DNA of 35,520 bases, taken from positions 1 through 35,520 of the forward strand of contig JAUCBJ010008821.1 in the NCBI GenBank assembly GCA_032718475.1, written 5' to 3'. Source of the DNA: Nemertoderma westbladi (lineage: Eukaryota > Xenacoelomorpha > Nemertodermatida > Nemertodermatidae). The position numbers were made by a program, and so were the translations under genes. The notes beneath the pieces are model-generated. The model saw nothing but the letters and a program-made list of their open reading frames with translations, was not told the DNA's origin and made no database searches. The first letter of the stretch is position 1. The number at the start of each line of letters is the position of its first letter. Of this stretch, positions 10,605 through 20,569 are shown piece after piece.

Positions 10605-10760
10605 ATTTTCCACTGGGTAGTGCAGTGAATTGGATCCGCTCACAGGTTCGTTGGTTCGAACGAACCGCCCTTTTGAGAAAAAGTTCCCTTTATTACGAAC
10701 ATATGTTTGGGAAAGAAGTGTGCTTTAAAAAAGTGCCCTACACATTTCGCATATAGTGCT
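10605..10760 (+). mobile_element. Candidate tRNA-derived SINE remnant
   Basis: GGGTAGTGCAGTGAATTGG at about 10613 resembles an A-box and GGTTCGAACGA at about 10652 resembles a B-box, at tRNA-like spacing (roughly 35 nt). The B-box lies in a perfect 8-bp hairpin (GGTTCGTT/AACGAACC, loop GGTTCG). The following tail contains TGTTTGGG and GTGCTTTAAA, also found after the B-box at 4.7 kb, which suggests that both belong to one SINE family. Confidence 0.45.
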
Positions 10761-11262
10761 TCAGATTAACCCTCCCTCCCCCGCTCTACTCCTACCTAAA
10801 TTCAGGCTACGGGCCTGCTGCTGTGCTGTGCTGTGCTACCGGCTACGGGGCTGTGCTGAAGGTTTAATTAAGTAGCCCTTACATTAATTATAGGTTCACC
10901 GTATTTCTTAAAATCCCCAGGCTTTTGCACACAACTCATTCAATAAACACTCCGAAGATGAGTCATATTTCGGAATCACATATCATTGTCTAATTCCCAA
11001 TTGTATTTCCAAAGGCTTTAATTAGATTGGGAATTACGTGAAATTAAAGTCCAAATCAGAGAATCTAACACCAGCAAACCAAGCAGAATAATTAGGAAGC
11101 CAGTAAAATTATTAATGGTATTTTGGATGAATGACTTTATTCCTATCCTGTAATCATATCGTTTGGTGTACACAGCAGAGCCCCAACCAACGACATGATA
11201 AGATAAGATCATTTCTGTATATAAAGTGGTAGGGAGATAGTTTTATAGCAATGCTAGTAAGT
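10761..11262. other. Non-coding; short CTGTG repeat
   Basis: A small CTGTGCTGTGCTGTGCT repeat lies near 10820. Nothing else recognised. Confidence 0.4.
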
Positions 11263-11318
11263 GGGGGGGGGGGGGTTGGTGGGGGGGGGGGGGGGGGGGT
11301 TGGTGGGGGGGGGGGGGG
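11263..11318. repeat. Three poly(G) runs (13, 19 and 14 nt) separated by TTGGT
   Basis: G runs at 11263-11275, 11281-11299 and 11305-11318 are separated by TTGGT and followed by TTGGTTTGGTAGGGTAGGG. One strand could form very stable G-quadruplexes. The proline-rich minus-strand frame over it is a byproduct of the homopolymers. Confidence 0.95.
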
Positions 11319-11742
11319 TTGGTTTGGTAGGGTAGGGATGCAGAACCTAAGAATATTATAATATTATTTACTATATAAGAAAGAAAACTAAGAAAAAAAC
11401 CAGATGAACTTGCCAGCAAAACCAAAAAAAAAACAACAAAAACAAAAATATAAACGAATCGCCAATAAGGTACAATTAATACATAACCATATTATAATTA
11501 CATACATAAAAGTATATATATACGGTGAGATTATCAATAGAAAATAGACAAGGTGTGTATAACAAAAACAGTACGTTTCAATAAAACAAGACTACTAAAT
11601 AATAAATAACAATATAGTTGTGAATGTAGGCCCAGATTAATAAATCAATATTTAGCAAGTCGTTATGATTACTGTAAGAAAAAAAAAGCTACTGACTACC
11701 GGCTACTGGCTACTGGTGGCTACTGACTACTGGCTACTTACC
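11319..11742. other. AT-rich, no gene recognised
   Basis: An A-rich stretch (11424-11450) and a short CTACTGGCTACTGGTGGCTA-type repeat (about 11690-11740) are the only features. Confidence 0.45.
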
Positions 11743-12117
11743 TTGAGCAAAAACGGCTCTAACGATTTTGATGAAATTTTGCATGGACCATGAAAATATA
11801 TTTCTATGGGTACTTGTGAAATCGCGGTTCAAATTGATACATCTCAACTTGTTTTATTTCGAAAAATAGCCCCAACACACGAAAATTGCCATAGGCGCAA
11901 TGATAAAAACACCAGCTGGCACTCATGAAAAATGTATAGAGATGGCCTGGTAATGCATTCAATAGGAAGGGCCAGCTAACAAAGAAGTACTTTCTGTGCT
12001 AAGTATTATCATTATCACTCTAATCTACAACCAAGTCAGTAACCAAACATTAACTGGTTTAGCTGGCTATTACAGTCTTAGCTGAATAACTCTTCCCAAT
12101 GCATCCTTGCTATGTTA
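11743..12117 (+). repeat. Dispersed repeat R2, copy 1, with upstream segment
   Basis: From 11873 the sequence ACACGAAAATTGCC, then AAACACCAGCTG, AATCAAACAT-like AACCAAACATTAACTG, and AGCTGAATAACTCTTCCCA recurs in the same order and strand at 25975-26200. The leading part (11743-11872: AAAACGGCTCTAACG, then TTTTGATGAAATTTTGCATG) is not seen at the second copy. It resembles in wording the middle of R1, so it may be a related fragment. No protein is visible. Confidence 0.8.
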
Positions 12118-12177
12118 ATTAATTGGCGTGCAAGCTAAATGACTGTTAGTTACACAGTGTGTTGGCTACACAGTGTA

Positions 12178-12465
12178 TTGTGGGGCGAGTGACGAAAGTA
12201 AGCGAGCTTAGCATACAGGTACCACTAACTCAATAGGTGTGTCTGTTGCTCTGTTGTTCTGTTGATCTGTTGTTCTGTTGCTCTGTTGATCTGTTGTGTC
12301 CAAGTTTAAACGTTAATAACTCAGCCAAATCTCGATAAAATATATCCAAACTTGGCACATATGAAGTTTGGCAAAGGTTTAGAAATTTTCCAAGTTGAAT
12401 TTGCGTGGGGTCTTCGTGCAGCATTTGTGTAACTGTCTTGCAGTTATAATAAATTTATCTATCCA
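12178..12465 (+). repeat. Dispersed repeat R1, copy 2, with internal (TCTGTTGNT)n expansion
   Basis: It matches R1 copy 1 (2495-2745) through GTGGGGCGAG, GTACCA, AATAACTCAGCCAAA, TATCCAAACTTGG, TTTTCCAAGTTGAATTTGCG, CTTCGTGCAGCAT and TTGCAGTTATAATAAATTTA. Where copy 1 has a short CTGTCGGTCTGTCGCG stretch, this copy carries a 9-bp tandem expansion of TCTGTTG-type units (about 12238-12297), so the microsatellite grew after the copies separated. It lies about 60 bp after R2 copy 1. Confidence 0.9.
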
Positions 12466-13494
12466 AAAATTATTAGGCTTGGCATCAGCTGGTTGCTAAG
12501 AGACTGCATGATATATCAGGTGGATTTGAAATTCAGCAATACCGGTACAATGTAGCAATAATGTGGCCTTGGGAAGTGTGGTAGGCCTATTTCACATTCA
12601 GCCATTCCAGCATTTCCAGATTGCAGAGTTCAGAGTACAACACCGGTACCATGAGATGCCTGTACTCAGTACCGGTACTGCTCACTGCTATTGCTGTATG
12701 TGGTAGGCCTAGCTTTCTAGACTGGTTGTCAGTCTGTCAGTGTGGTACTGCTACTGCAATATCTGAGTCTTGGTACATGTGGTAGGATACGCAGTCCTGC
12801 AATTGCCTGAGTGACTGAATTGCGATATTGCGACTATTCAGCCATATCCTGATATCATGTACTGGTATGGTACAGTACCTTAATCTTATTAAACATATGT
12901 TTTACAGTATAGTACTGGTACTGTTACAGTGGTACAGAGTTACTGGTACCATCTTCAGGCGTTGTTGCCACCCACCAATCATGCTCGGCAATGGCAACCA
13001 TGCAGTCATGGAAGTTTTGAAATTATGCGGACTTAAGACAGACTGAGATATTGTCAGGTTGTACCAGCTGACCTTTATTCCATGTTCTGGTATCCACTAC
13101 TCAGCCCAATACTGCAATACCCAGCAACGTTTTGGAATTGTACCAGTACTCGCCATCAAGGCCACCGCCTCTGTCTGTCGCAGTGTCGTTGGCGACCTCG
13201 ACTTTTGGTATCGCTACTGCTCTAGTGTTACGGGCAAACTGGACTAACCGATGAGCGAGACCCGAGGACTGAAGAATGCATTGCATATTTTGAGTAGTTT
13301 GACTGTGGACTACTTCTATGACATCGATGCCAAGCTGCCAATGCAAAAGTTTTTTTAAGTAAAAGTTTGGTTAAATTTTCTTAATTATTTATTTAAATTT
13401 CTTAAGTACCGATTTTGGGATAGAATTTCTCAATTTTAATCTGTTTCAATCAATTTTTGTTTTAATCAATTTTAATCTAGGATCAGCATGCTGC
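12466..13494. other. Non-coding, rich in ACCGGTA and TAGGCCTA
   Basis: TACCGGTA at 12540 and 12670 and TAGGCCTA at 12582 and 12704, with many GGTAC motifs. Several 62-81-codon frames overlap on both strands without recognisable motifs. I see no gene. Confidence 0.45.
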
Positions 13495-14610
13495 ATTGCA
13501 GCTGCATTTTTACTCCCTATCACCCATGACATTTGCTAGATTATCCGCATCTTCAAGGCCAGTGTCCTTTGAGATGCGTCTCAAGAAAGTCATGGGCTGT
13601 CCACCATGCTTATTCAATCCATGAGGCTGCCAAAGTACAAGATTATGCACTGGCTGGTCCTCATGGCGAAAGCAATGTCCTGCAAAGTGGAGGCGATTTT
13701 GTTCTAGTGTCAAGCTTGGGGGAACCAATGAGACACCTCCAATGTTATATAGTGTCTGGTTAGAGATGTGTGCATTGTACTTGATACAATGAACCAGGCC
13801 TAGCATTCTTGTGAATGTACCATCAAGAGATTTGTTGTCCTCAGCAGTTAGAGCCCATCATGGACTCCCATAGAGGAGTACTGGAACTACTGCTGCTCTA
13901 AATAATCGGACCTTAAGTTTCTGATTAATTCTCTGTGGCTTCCATATCCTGAAAAGCCTATTCAAGGCTGCCCATGCCTTTCCCTTACGTATTCGAAGGT
14001 GACTTCTGGATCCATTATCCCAGGTAACAGAAGTCATTTACATGCTCAAGCATACCATCCTATGAGCTTATGCTCATCCGGTCAGAGACTTGCTGAGGAC
14101 TTTCAAAAGTAAACTTTTGACCAAAATTTTGGTCTTTTCGGAGTTAATAAAAAGACCAACACTAGAAGCAGCCTGTTCTAATGAGCTGAGAAGCCGTTGG
14201 GTGCCCTCTAGTGATTCTGAGAGTACTCCTAAGTCATCAGCAAAGTCTAGATCAGTTAGGTACTTGGCAGGATTTCCTTGACTTCTGGAGCCGGTAGGTG
14301 GAGTTACCATCACCCCATCATGATTAAGATCATCTAAGGACATGCGTAGAACATAGTCAACCATAATTATGAACAAGAATGGCGCAAGTCTGTCTCCTTG
14401 GTTGACTCCCCATAATACTTCAAATGGTTCTGTGTCACCATCAACATTAGACACAAATGTTGTCGAACCATCGTATACTGATCGGATTGCTGCAATAATT
14501 TCATCAGGAATCCCATATAATGAAAGTATGCTGAACATACATGAGCGAGAGACTGAATCAAAGGCCTTGAAGAAGTCAACAAGAAGAACAGACACTTTTA
14601 CTTCTATAAA

Positions 14611-15530
14611 GTTATCAGGCAATACCCTGTCATTATTGAGGAGCTTTTCAAGTGGTCCTTCCAACGATTGAGGCGATCAGCTGGTGATTCTGCCTAAACC
14701 TTCCTTGGTGGTTGGTTGGCTTTTCCACCCAGTAAGCAAGTTGACCGATTCCAATGCCTGGGATGATTGCCTGCTGTCGTCAGCATCATTGATGGCATCA
14801 ACCTGTTGGTTTATTAGCTCCTGTAGATTTACAGAGTACTGCCTGTTCAGGGACCTAGATGCTGCCTAACTGCATTCTTGGCCGCTGTAGTCTGTTTGAG
14901 TCGGGACTCTTTCTGCGTCAGTCCAGGGGGCCCTTTTCCTGTTTCGAGGGTATACAGGAACTGTTTCTACAGCTGCTAACATAACTGCTTCTGTGAAGGC
15001 AGTATAAGACTTCGAATCTACTCCACAGGCACTATAGGTCTTGATGCTCCTTGCTGCAGTTTTGTTTTCAGCAAAGAAGAAGTGCTCACAGATATCCCCA
15101 ATGGAGATATCTGTGAGCACAGACTCGGATACACGATGTACCTCAAAGTTATCAGGCAATATCCTGTCATTGTTTAGAAGTTTCTCAAAGTGGGCTTTCC
15201 AACCTTTTTCCAACCATAGCTTCAGATACAGCCTTATCCTTGATAGTTAGTTCGCTTTTTCTCCCAGTGACTCGGTTGGTGGTTGGTTCACTTTTTCTCC
15301 CAGTGACTCGGTTGGTGGTTCTTAAAGTACCTAGATGCAGCCTTAACTGCATCCTTGTCTGTCCTAGTGTGCCCAAATCGGCGGGACTCAATCTGCGCCT
15401 TATAGAGGTCAGTTCGGCACTTCCGAATTCTGTTGTCAGTCCAGGGGGCCTTTTTCCAGTTTCGAGGGTATACAGGGACTGTTTCTGCAACTGCTAACAT
15501 AAATGCTTCTGAGAAGGCAGTCTAGCCCTC
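14611..15530 (-). repeat. Internal duplication of about 510-540 bp within LINE B
   Basis: TTATCAGGCAATACCCTGTC (14611) and TTATCAGGCAATATCCTGTC (15150) start equivalent blocks 539 bp apart. Both continue with TTCTC/TTTTC...CCAAC, a TTTTC...CCAGT segment, CTAGATGC...AACTGCAT, TCAGTCCAGGGGGCC, TTTCGAGGGTATACAGG, GCTGCTAACAT/ACTGCTAACAT and AAGGCAGT. The copies have diverged and one has lost about 30 bp. The downstream copy also has a local repeat of TTTTTCTCCCAGTGACTCGG (about 15255 and 15293). Either the linker was duplicated in tandem or two 5'-truncated insertions were joined head to tail. Confidence 0.85.
15082..15120. repeat. Perfect 15-bp hairpin inside LINE B
   Basis: GTGCTCACAGATATC (15082-15096) is the exact reverse complement of 15106-15120, with the 9-nt loop CCCAATGGA. 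It lies in the copy of the duplicated linker next to the junction; the protein there reads LTDISIGDICEHFF. Confidence 0.9.
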
Positions 15531-15905
15531 GCAGTGATCTGCCACCTCAGAGGCAAGAACCTCATACCTATTGCTCAGCTGTAGTGTGAAGGTGAATATC
15601 ACACTTGCCTGTTGCAACAGAGAGGACCAGTCATGCCGCGGCAAGGCAGATTTCATTGTTCTGCTAGCACGCAGACTAAGTCTTACCTTGGCCACAATAA
15701 GGCGATCCCTGGAGAAGGGTCGAAACTGCTCTAAGAGAAAGCTTATCTGCCAAGGCAGTCTGCTCACCGACGCCTGTGACAACTGACGCATGTGAGGCCA
15801 ATTGTGTCCGGTAATTCCACTGGGCCATGCCCTGTACCCCTGCCAATTCCTGCTGGGCCATGCCCTGTACCCCTGCTGCCAGGTACAGGTCGCATTGAAG
15901 TGCAC

Positions 15906-16261
15906 TCAGAGTGGACATGAGAACACTCTACTCCTGACCAGCCATTGGTAGATCACCATCTGCCTGGCAAGGCCATTACCCTGCAGCCAAGTATATGGGT
16001 CCTTAATCCAGGACCAAGGGCGTCCTTATCCCAGAACGAAGGGGGTCCTAGTTACAGGACCACATTTGCCCTAGTAAGAGGGTCTATGCAGCCACAGGTG
16101 GCACCTACTTTATGCTGCATGGAGGTGGCAAGTTTTCTTGATCAATGACCGATAGCCGATAGCGATATTTTGAAATCTTACCTTGATAAGTATGTAACAG
16201 TATTAGATTTTGATTTTGACTGGCTATGTGGTGTTGAAATTTGTATTGAGTTTCTGTAATA
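15906..16261. other. Unassigned stretch between LINE B and LINE D
   Basis: TGGGCCATGCCCTGTACCCC occurs twice 32 bp apart (about 15822-15876), just inside LINE B, and a looser AGGACCAAGGG/GGGGGTCCT pattern follows. This may be the decayed 5' part of LINE B, but I cannot identify endonuclease motifs. Confidence 0.4.
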
Positions 16262-17350
16262 TTGGTACCGATTATAAAAGATAAGTCAGCTAAGTTGAAT
16301 AGTAAAGATAATTATAGACCGATTGTTCTGGATAGTGTTTTATCGAAAGTGAATAGAGGAGAAGTGATAGAATAATTGATAACTTGCAGAGTCTTCTCAT
16401 AACCAGTTCGGTTTTAACTGACATGTGCATTTATTCTCTTAAAGAAATGTTATATAAATATCGTCAACTTCAGTCAACAATGTTTGTTAGTTTTTTTGGA
16501 TGCCTCCAAGGCTATCGACCTTAAAAACCACGATAAATTATTTGAAATCTTATTGAATAGAGGTGTCCTTAAATATATCTTTAGGTTAATTGTTTATTGG
16601 TATGTCAATCAATTATTTGCTGCCCGCTGGGGAAATGTATTATCGTCTTTTTTTACAGTTAGCAATGGTTGCAGACAACAGGGAAGTATTCTGTCTCCCT
16701 ATCTATTCAATATATATATGGACTGTTTATCTGTCGAATTAAATCAACTTAATATTGGTTGTTTATATAGTACACTGATCTTTAATCACCTTATGTATGT
16801 GGATGACCTGGTATTAATTTCTCCGTCTGTAAAGGGTATGCAGTCTTTATTAAATTGTGTTTACAATTCAGTAAAAGTTATTTGCCCGGAATGCCCAGGA
16901 AGCGGAAACTATAATGTGAATCCTGTCGGCAGCCCTAAGTAAACTTGGCTTATTAATCAGTCCGACTAAAACAAGCTGGATGGAAATTAATTGGGGGGGG
17001 GGGGGGGGGGGGGGGGATGTTAAATCCTGAGAATTACCTTTTTCACCTAAAAGACGAGCCAACCCTTCGCAATGCATTATCTCGGTTTAGGTGCGGTTCG
17101 CATGACCTGCGCATAGAGACTGGTAGGTTGTACCATGTACCTCGCAATGAACGTTTTTTGTCAGATGTGTTCAATAAATGTGGTGGAAGATGAGTTTAAT
17201 TTTTTGCTGGTTTGTCCAGCCTATCAAACTATCTACTACTAGCTCCGTACTATTCACGTTTTCCTTCCCTCTTTAAATTTAAGAAGATTATGTCTTCGCC
17301 TTTGCCGAAAGTAATAACAAATCTAGCCCTATTCATTTATAAAGCTCTGT
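16262..17350 (+). pseudogene. LINE D: RT and C-terminal remnant of a second non-LTR type
   Basis: LVPIIKDKSAKLN, then SKDNYRPIVLDSVLSK at 16262-16345, is the conserved fingers block of a LINE RT. After frame changes, 16484-16942 carries motif A (VFLDASKAIDLKNHDKL, where AFD is expected), motif B (NGCRQQGSILSPYLFN, usual RQGG or RQGS) and motif C (LMYVDDLVLIS, with YVDD where YADD is usual). A poly(G) of 24 nt at 16993-17016 follows. Then come frame-shifted C-terminal blocks: LRNALSRFRCGSHDLRIE, TGRLYHVPRNERFLSD, and DEFNFLLVCPAYQ (zinc-knuckle-like EDEFHFLLVCP tail). The segment between RT and tail is largely deleted at the poly(G). It is dead by frameshifts and that deletion, and differs clearly from LINEs A-C. 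Confidence 0.9.
16993..17016 (+). repeat. Poly(G) run, 24 nt, inside LINE D
   Basis: An uninterrupted G24 lies between the end of the RT palm and the C-terminal blocks, replacing coding sequence expected there. Confidence 0.95.
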
Positions 17351-17396
17351 AATTACACAAAAATTATTTAGAGGTAACTTATACATATCCACTCCC

Positions 17397-17397
<1 letters not shown>

Positions 17398-17433
<36 letters not shown>
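17398..17433 (+). repeat. Poly(C) run, 36 nt
   Basis: The longest homopolymer in the window, preceded by CACTCCCTCC. It lies within about 50-100 bp of the last recognisable LINE D codons. Confidence 0.95.
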
Positions 17434-17435
<2 letters not shown>

Positions 17436-18059
17436 ACTCGTCATTTTTGGAATTTGTAATTGTTTCACTCTAGTAATTCATATTTATACAAATTTTGTAA
17501 TGAAATACGTAATGTTTAACTGGTTAAAGGTTTGTAAAATTAGAATTGTGGCCCTGGGTACTACATATTTGTGCATTATAATTATGTCACTTTTTAGCCT
17601 ATAGTTGATACGATTGCTCAGTTTACTTTCAGTATCCTATTTCAGTTATCTATCATTGTAGCAACTAATGCCAACATTGGCACATTGTGCATGTTGTTGA
17701 ATAATATTATTAAATATATCGATACCATTAAAACATTGTTTAAATAATTCATTGCCTCATGTGTCCTGGTTATTAATTATGTATTTTACTTAAGTAATTA
17801 TGTACTTTACTTATTTAGGTTTTATTTTAAGTGCAATTTTAATGTCACATTATTTTAATACTGTCTTATGATGTGAGAGTCTTATGATCCTACTCGTTTT
17901 TGTTTACTAATTATATGCCGGTCTTACCGGATGTGCTTAACATGCGTGGTGATGATGAACAGGTAGGTGTCTGACTGTTTGGGTATGTCACATATGCGGA
18001 CCCGTGATTTTCAAATTCCGGTACCTCGCAGGCTACAAGAGGAGCGGCCCAAAATGCTA
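17434..18059. other. No gene recognised
   Basis: AT-rich. The frame starting 17967 reads into the integrase-like remnant, but its first 30 or so codons show nothing recognisable. Confidence 0.4.
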
Positions 18060-19186
18060 CTGAGCGATAGACCCTTTTGTATTATTATTAGGAATAGGCT
18101 GCTTCGTAATTGGGTTTTGCTATGGATGTCCGTGACAACTCTAACCATAAAGCTTATAGTACTGCAATCGAAGATTCGTATTTCAAGGGATATACTTATT
18201 CAGAAACTCAGCGATTTTCTGTCCTTTATAGGAATACATGTTTCTATCCGAACAATAAGAAGGGATCACAGAAGGCTTGGCTTGACCAAGCGATTTAATC
18301 CATTACATTCAACTATAATTATTAATACAGTTCTGCTCCTATTAGACAGTTCATGGTCGAGGTTGCATGTGGCCAGGGTTATCGCCAGCTTCAAAAGACA
18401 ATGCTTTTTGAACATGGATTATTCATTCCTAGGAAGCTGGTGGCTAAATTATTGGCTATATTAGATGGGACCCGAGAACCTGACATAGTTAAGAGGGTCC
18501 CATTACATCTGCTTCATTGATGGGTGGGACAAACTGAAGATATTTGGTTTGGCAGTACATGGTGGATTGATGGGTACAGTCTGAAAATGTTATGGCTGCA
18601 CTGTCATCGATCCAACAATGACCCATTTGTTGTGGGATCTTTTTTTATTGATTCGGTTAAATTAAATTGTGGTTTAGCGCACATTATTCGATGCAACCGA
18701 GGCAGTGAAAACGTTAATGTTGAACTTTTTCAGTGTTTGATGTGTTTGTACTTGGTGATTGAAGTACCCAACTCAAGTGAGGCCATATTTATCTATGGTA
18801 AGAGTACCCGCAATCAGCGGATAGAGGCATGATGGTCAAAATTCCCAGTATTGTGAATGGAGATCTGGATTGTGCAATTTACTGAACTAAAACAGACTGC
18901 AATAATTGACACCTCCAATAAGCTCCACATAGAGATCATTATGTTCATTTACCTCAACTTCCTTCATCATTACCTCAATTTTATCCCCATGAAATGGAAT
19001 AATGATAGAATAAGGAAGAGTGGACTTGTATCCTCACCAGGAAAACCGGATTTGCTAATTCTGGATAAACCAAAGTTTTTACATCCATTTCAGGACCATG
19101 ACATGGAGTTAATTGAGCAGTATAATTCTTTGATCGACACTAAAAGAATGGTTTGTCCTAATGTGAAACGATGTTGTGAGTAGTAT
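18060..19186 (+). pseudogene. Integrase-core (DDE transposase-like) pseudogene 1
   Basis: Pieces in different plus-strand frames follow the order of the animal integrase-core domain family (retroviral-integrase-like fold; often named integrase core domain protein). A basic HTH-like block comes first (IGIHVSIRTIRRDHRRLGLT). Then come QGYRQLQKTMLFEHGLFIP, LLAILDGTREPDIVKRVP, FIDGWDKLKIFGLAVHGG, DGYSLKMLWLHCHRSNNDP, LNCGLAHIIRCNRGSENVN, IFIYGKSTRNQRIEA, IIDTSNKLHIEIIMFIYL and MKWNNDRIRKSGL. The first catalytic Asp is in IDGWD and the Glu in NQRIE. The second, normally RCDRG, is RCNRG, so a catalytic Asp is changed to Asn. Several frameshifts and stops confirm that it is dead. Whether it came from a transposon or a domesticated gene cannot be told here. 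Confidence 0.8.
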
Positions 19187-19860
19187 TAGTCTGAGGCTAC
19201 TCATGAAGTTCTTCATCCTCGAAACTGCCAAGTACTTCTACTTCTATTGGTAGACCTTTTCCATATCCTTGGTCGATTCCACCATAAAGAGAAGAAATAT
19301 CAGCCGATTTATTGTGCAATTTATTTGACATTCAATGAGATCGATTGCGTTTATGAACCAAAAGTATTTACCTAAAAACGCTATACCTATATCAGATCAT
19401 CTGACCCAATGCAATCGGAACTTCTCCAAACTGCCAAGCGCAAACATCTTCTTGAAAATCATCGCAGCATACTGCTACAATGGTAACAACATATAACATT
19501 AAGTCGAAAGAGGGAGGCACCCCAATGCATATCTACCATGTGATTGATCCCGAGGTTTTCCTACCAGGAAGATCCCAGGAAGATGAGGAAGTCCTTTCTC
19601 AAACCAATGGCATCAAGAAAAATTCAGTGCGCCCTTGACAAAGTTCAAAATCCTACTATCATCCAAACTTCCAGGCATGCAAAGAAGAACCACTCTGGTA
19701 CATGGAATAATTCATTAGCAAGGAGCAGCCACTCATCATCCCCACAGCGTCAGTCCCAGCGTGGAAAGATAACGGGGGCCAGCTGTGGATCCCTACAGAC
19801 ACGCAACCAATTATTTTCGCTCCCTCTTACCAGTATTGATAGTTAGATTCCAAGAGTACT
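19187..19860 (+). other. Unrecognised open segments downstream of integrase pseudogene 1
   Basis: The first part may continue the integrase C-terminus (ILETAKYFYFYW in one frame). From 19500 two plus-strand frames are unusually open: one of 100 codons (19544-19846), and another reading SKEGGTPMHIYHVIDPEVF and later PLWYMEQ-like WYME, QPLIIPTASVPAWKDN and GQLWIPTDTQPIIFAPS, with frameshifts. It looks like decayed coding sequence, but I do not recognise the family. Confidence 0.35.
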
Positions 19861-19997
19861 ATCCCATTTTCACATTTTATACGTGTAATGGAAGCCGATA
19901 ATTGATCCTAACAAGTTAGCATTAAAATTACCATCAATATTACTATATAGGATTCTGGAAGTAGAGGAAAGAGTGGAATTATAGGAAGTATCATATA

Positions 19998-20205
19998 TAC
20001 ATATATAGGAAGTTTGAAAGTGTTATATATTATTTTTTGTTTCAGCACCATAATATAGTATGGGTAACTGACTATAGCTGCTTACCTGATCTGATCCACA
20101 AAAAACAATAGGAAGTCCAAAAGAGTTATAGTATATATTTTTATTTTGTTTCAGTACTATGTTATGGGTGACTGACTGGCCCTATAGCCTACCCATCTGT
20201 ATTTC
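19998..20205. repeat. Imperfect tandem duplication, about 110-bp unit, 2 copies
   Basis: ATAGGAAGTTTGAAAGTGTT (about 20005) and ATAGGAAGTCCAAAAGAGTT (about 20109) begin equivalent blocks. Both continue through ATTTTTTGTTTCAG/ATTTTGTTTCAGTA, TATGGGTAACTGACT/TATGGGTGACTGACT, TATAGC and ACCTGATCTG/ACCCATCTG. An extra AGGAAGTATCATA precedes the first copy. Confidence 0.8.
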
Positions 20206-20550
20206 AATATATTTGTTTTATGGTGGATAATGACGTAAATGATTTAGAATTTCATTGAAGAATTTTGATTTCATAATTTAGCATAGCTTCCAAGTATATG
20301 ATGTAGACTAGGAGTCGGACCTATCTGAATATCACTTTAATTACATAAATAACCTATAATGTTTTTGCCAGCCACTAACTATAAGATAACCCACCAAGCT
20401 GTGATAATAATTTTTCTTTATTTTTACTATTTGTAGGTGAAATTTAATTCAATATGTCTATTAGCAGAGGTACCTGATACCTTTTCTCCACACACCAAAA
20501 TTCAAAACCGAGAACCGCTCACAAAACTAGTGTGAAATATTTATATACCA
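20206..20550. other. No feature recognised
   Basis: AT-rich spacer ending at a 19-nt poly(C). Confidence 0.4.
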
Positions 20551-20569
20551 CCCCCCCCCCCCCCCCCCC
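20551..20569 (+). repeat. Poly(C) run, 19 nt, at the 5' edge of LINE E
   Basis: C19 directly precedes the first codons that resemble LINE E. Confidence 0.95.

Larger units (their letters stand above)
13495..15905 (-). pseudogene. LINE B: endonuclease end, RT and C-terminal region of a non-LTR retrotransposon
   Basis: Read 5' to 3' on the minus strand. 15.75-15.53 kb gives the end of the endonuclease (RLIVAKVRLSLRASR, then HDWSSLLQQASV and LQLSNRYEVLASE). 15.5-14.6 kb is the linker (VPVYPRN, HFEKLLNND), present twice. 14664-14074 is the RT core, with motif A LLVDFFKAFDSVSR, motif B GVNQGDRLAPFLFI, motif C LTDLDFADDLGVLS with the catalytic ADD, and motif D GLFINSEKTKIL. 14.05-13.5 kb is the thumb (RLFRAAVVPVLLYG, ALTAEDNKSLDG) and C-terminal region (FAGHCFRHEDQPVHN, DTGLEDADNL). 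The RT core is open for 196 codons, so it decayed fairly recently, but frame changes upstream and downstream make it non-functional. The N-terminal endonuclease is missing. The thumb and tail match LINE C. Confidence 0.9.

Noticed and set aside
11243-11425. Proline/histidine-rich frame
   Set aside because: It is the translation of the poly(G) cluster.
12828-13346. Overlapping 62-81 codon frames on both strands
   Set aside because: No family signature and no consistent frame; the region is a repeat-like ACCGGTA-rich segment.
15945-16148. 67-codon plus-strand frame between LINE B and LINE D
   Set aside because: Probably antisense to the decayed 5' part of LINE B; no motif.
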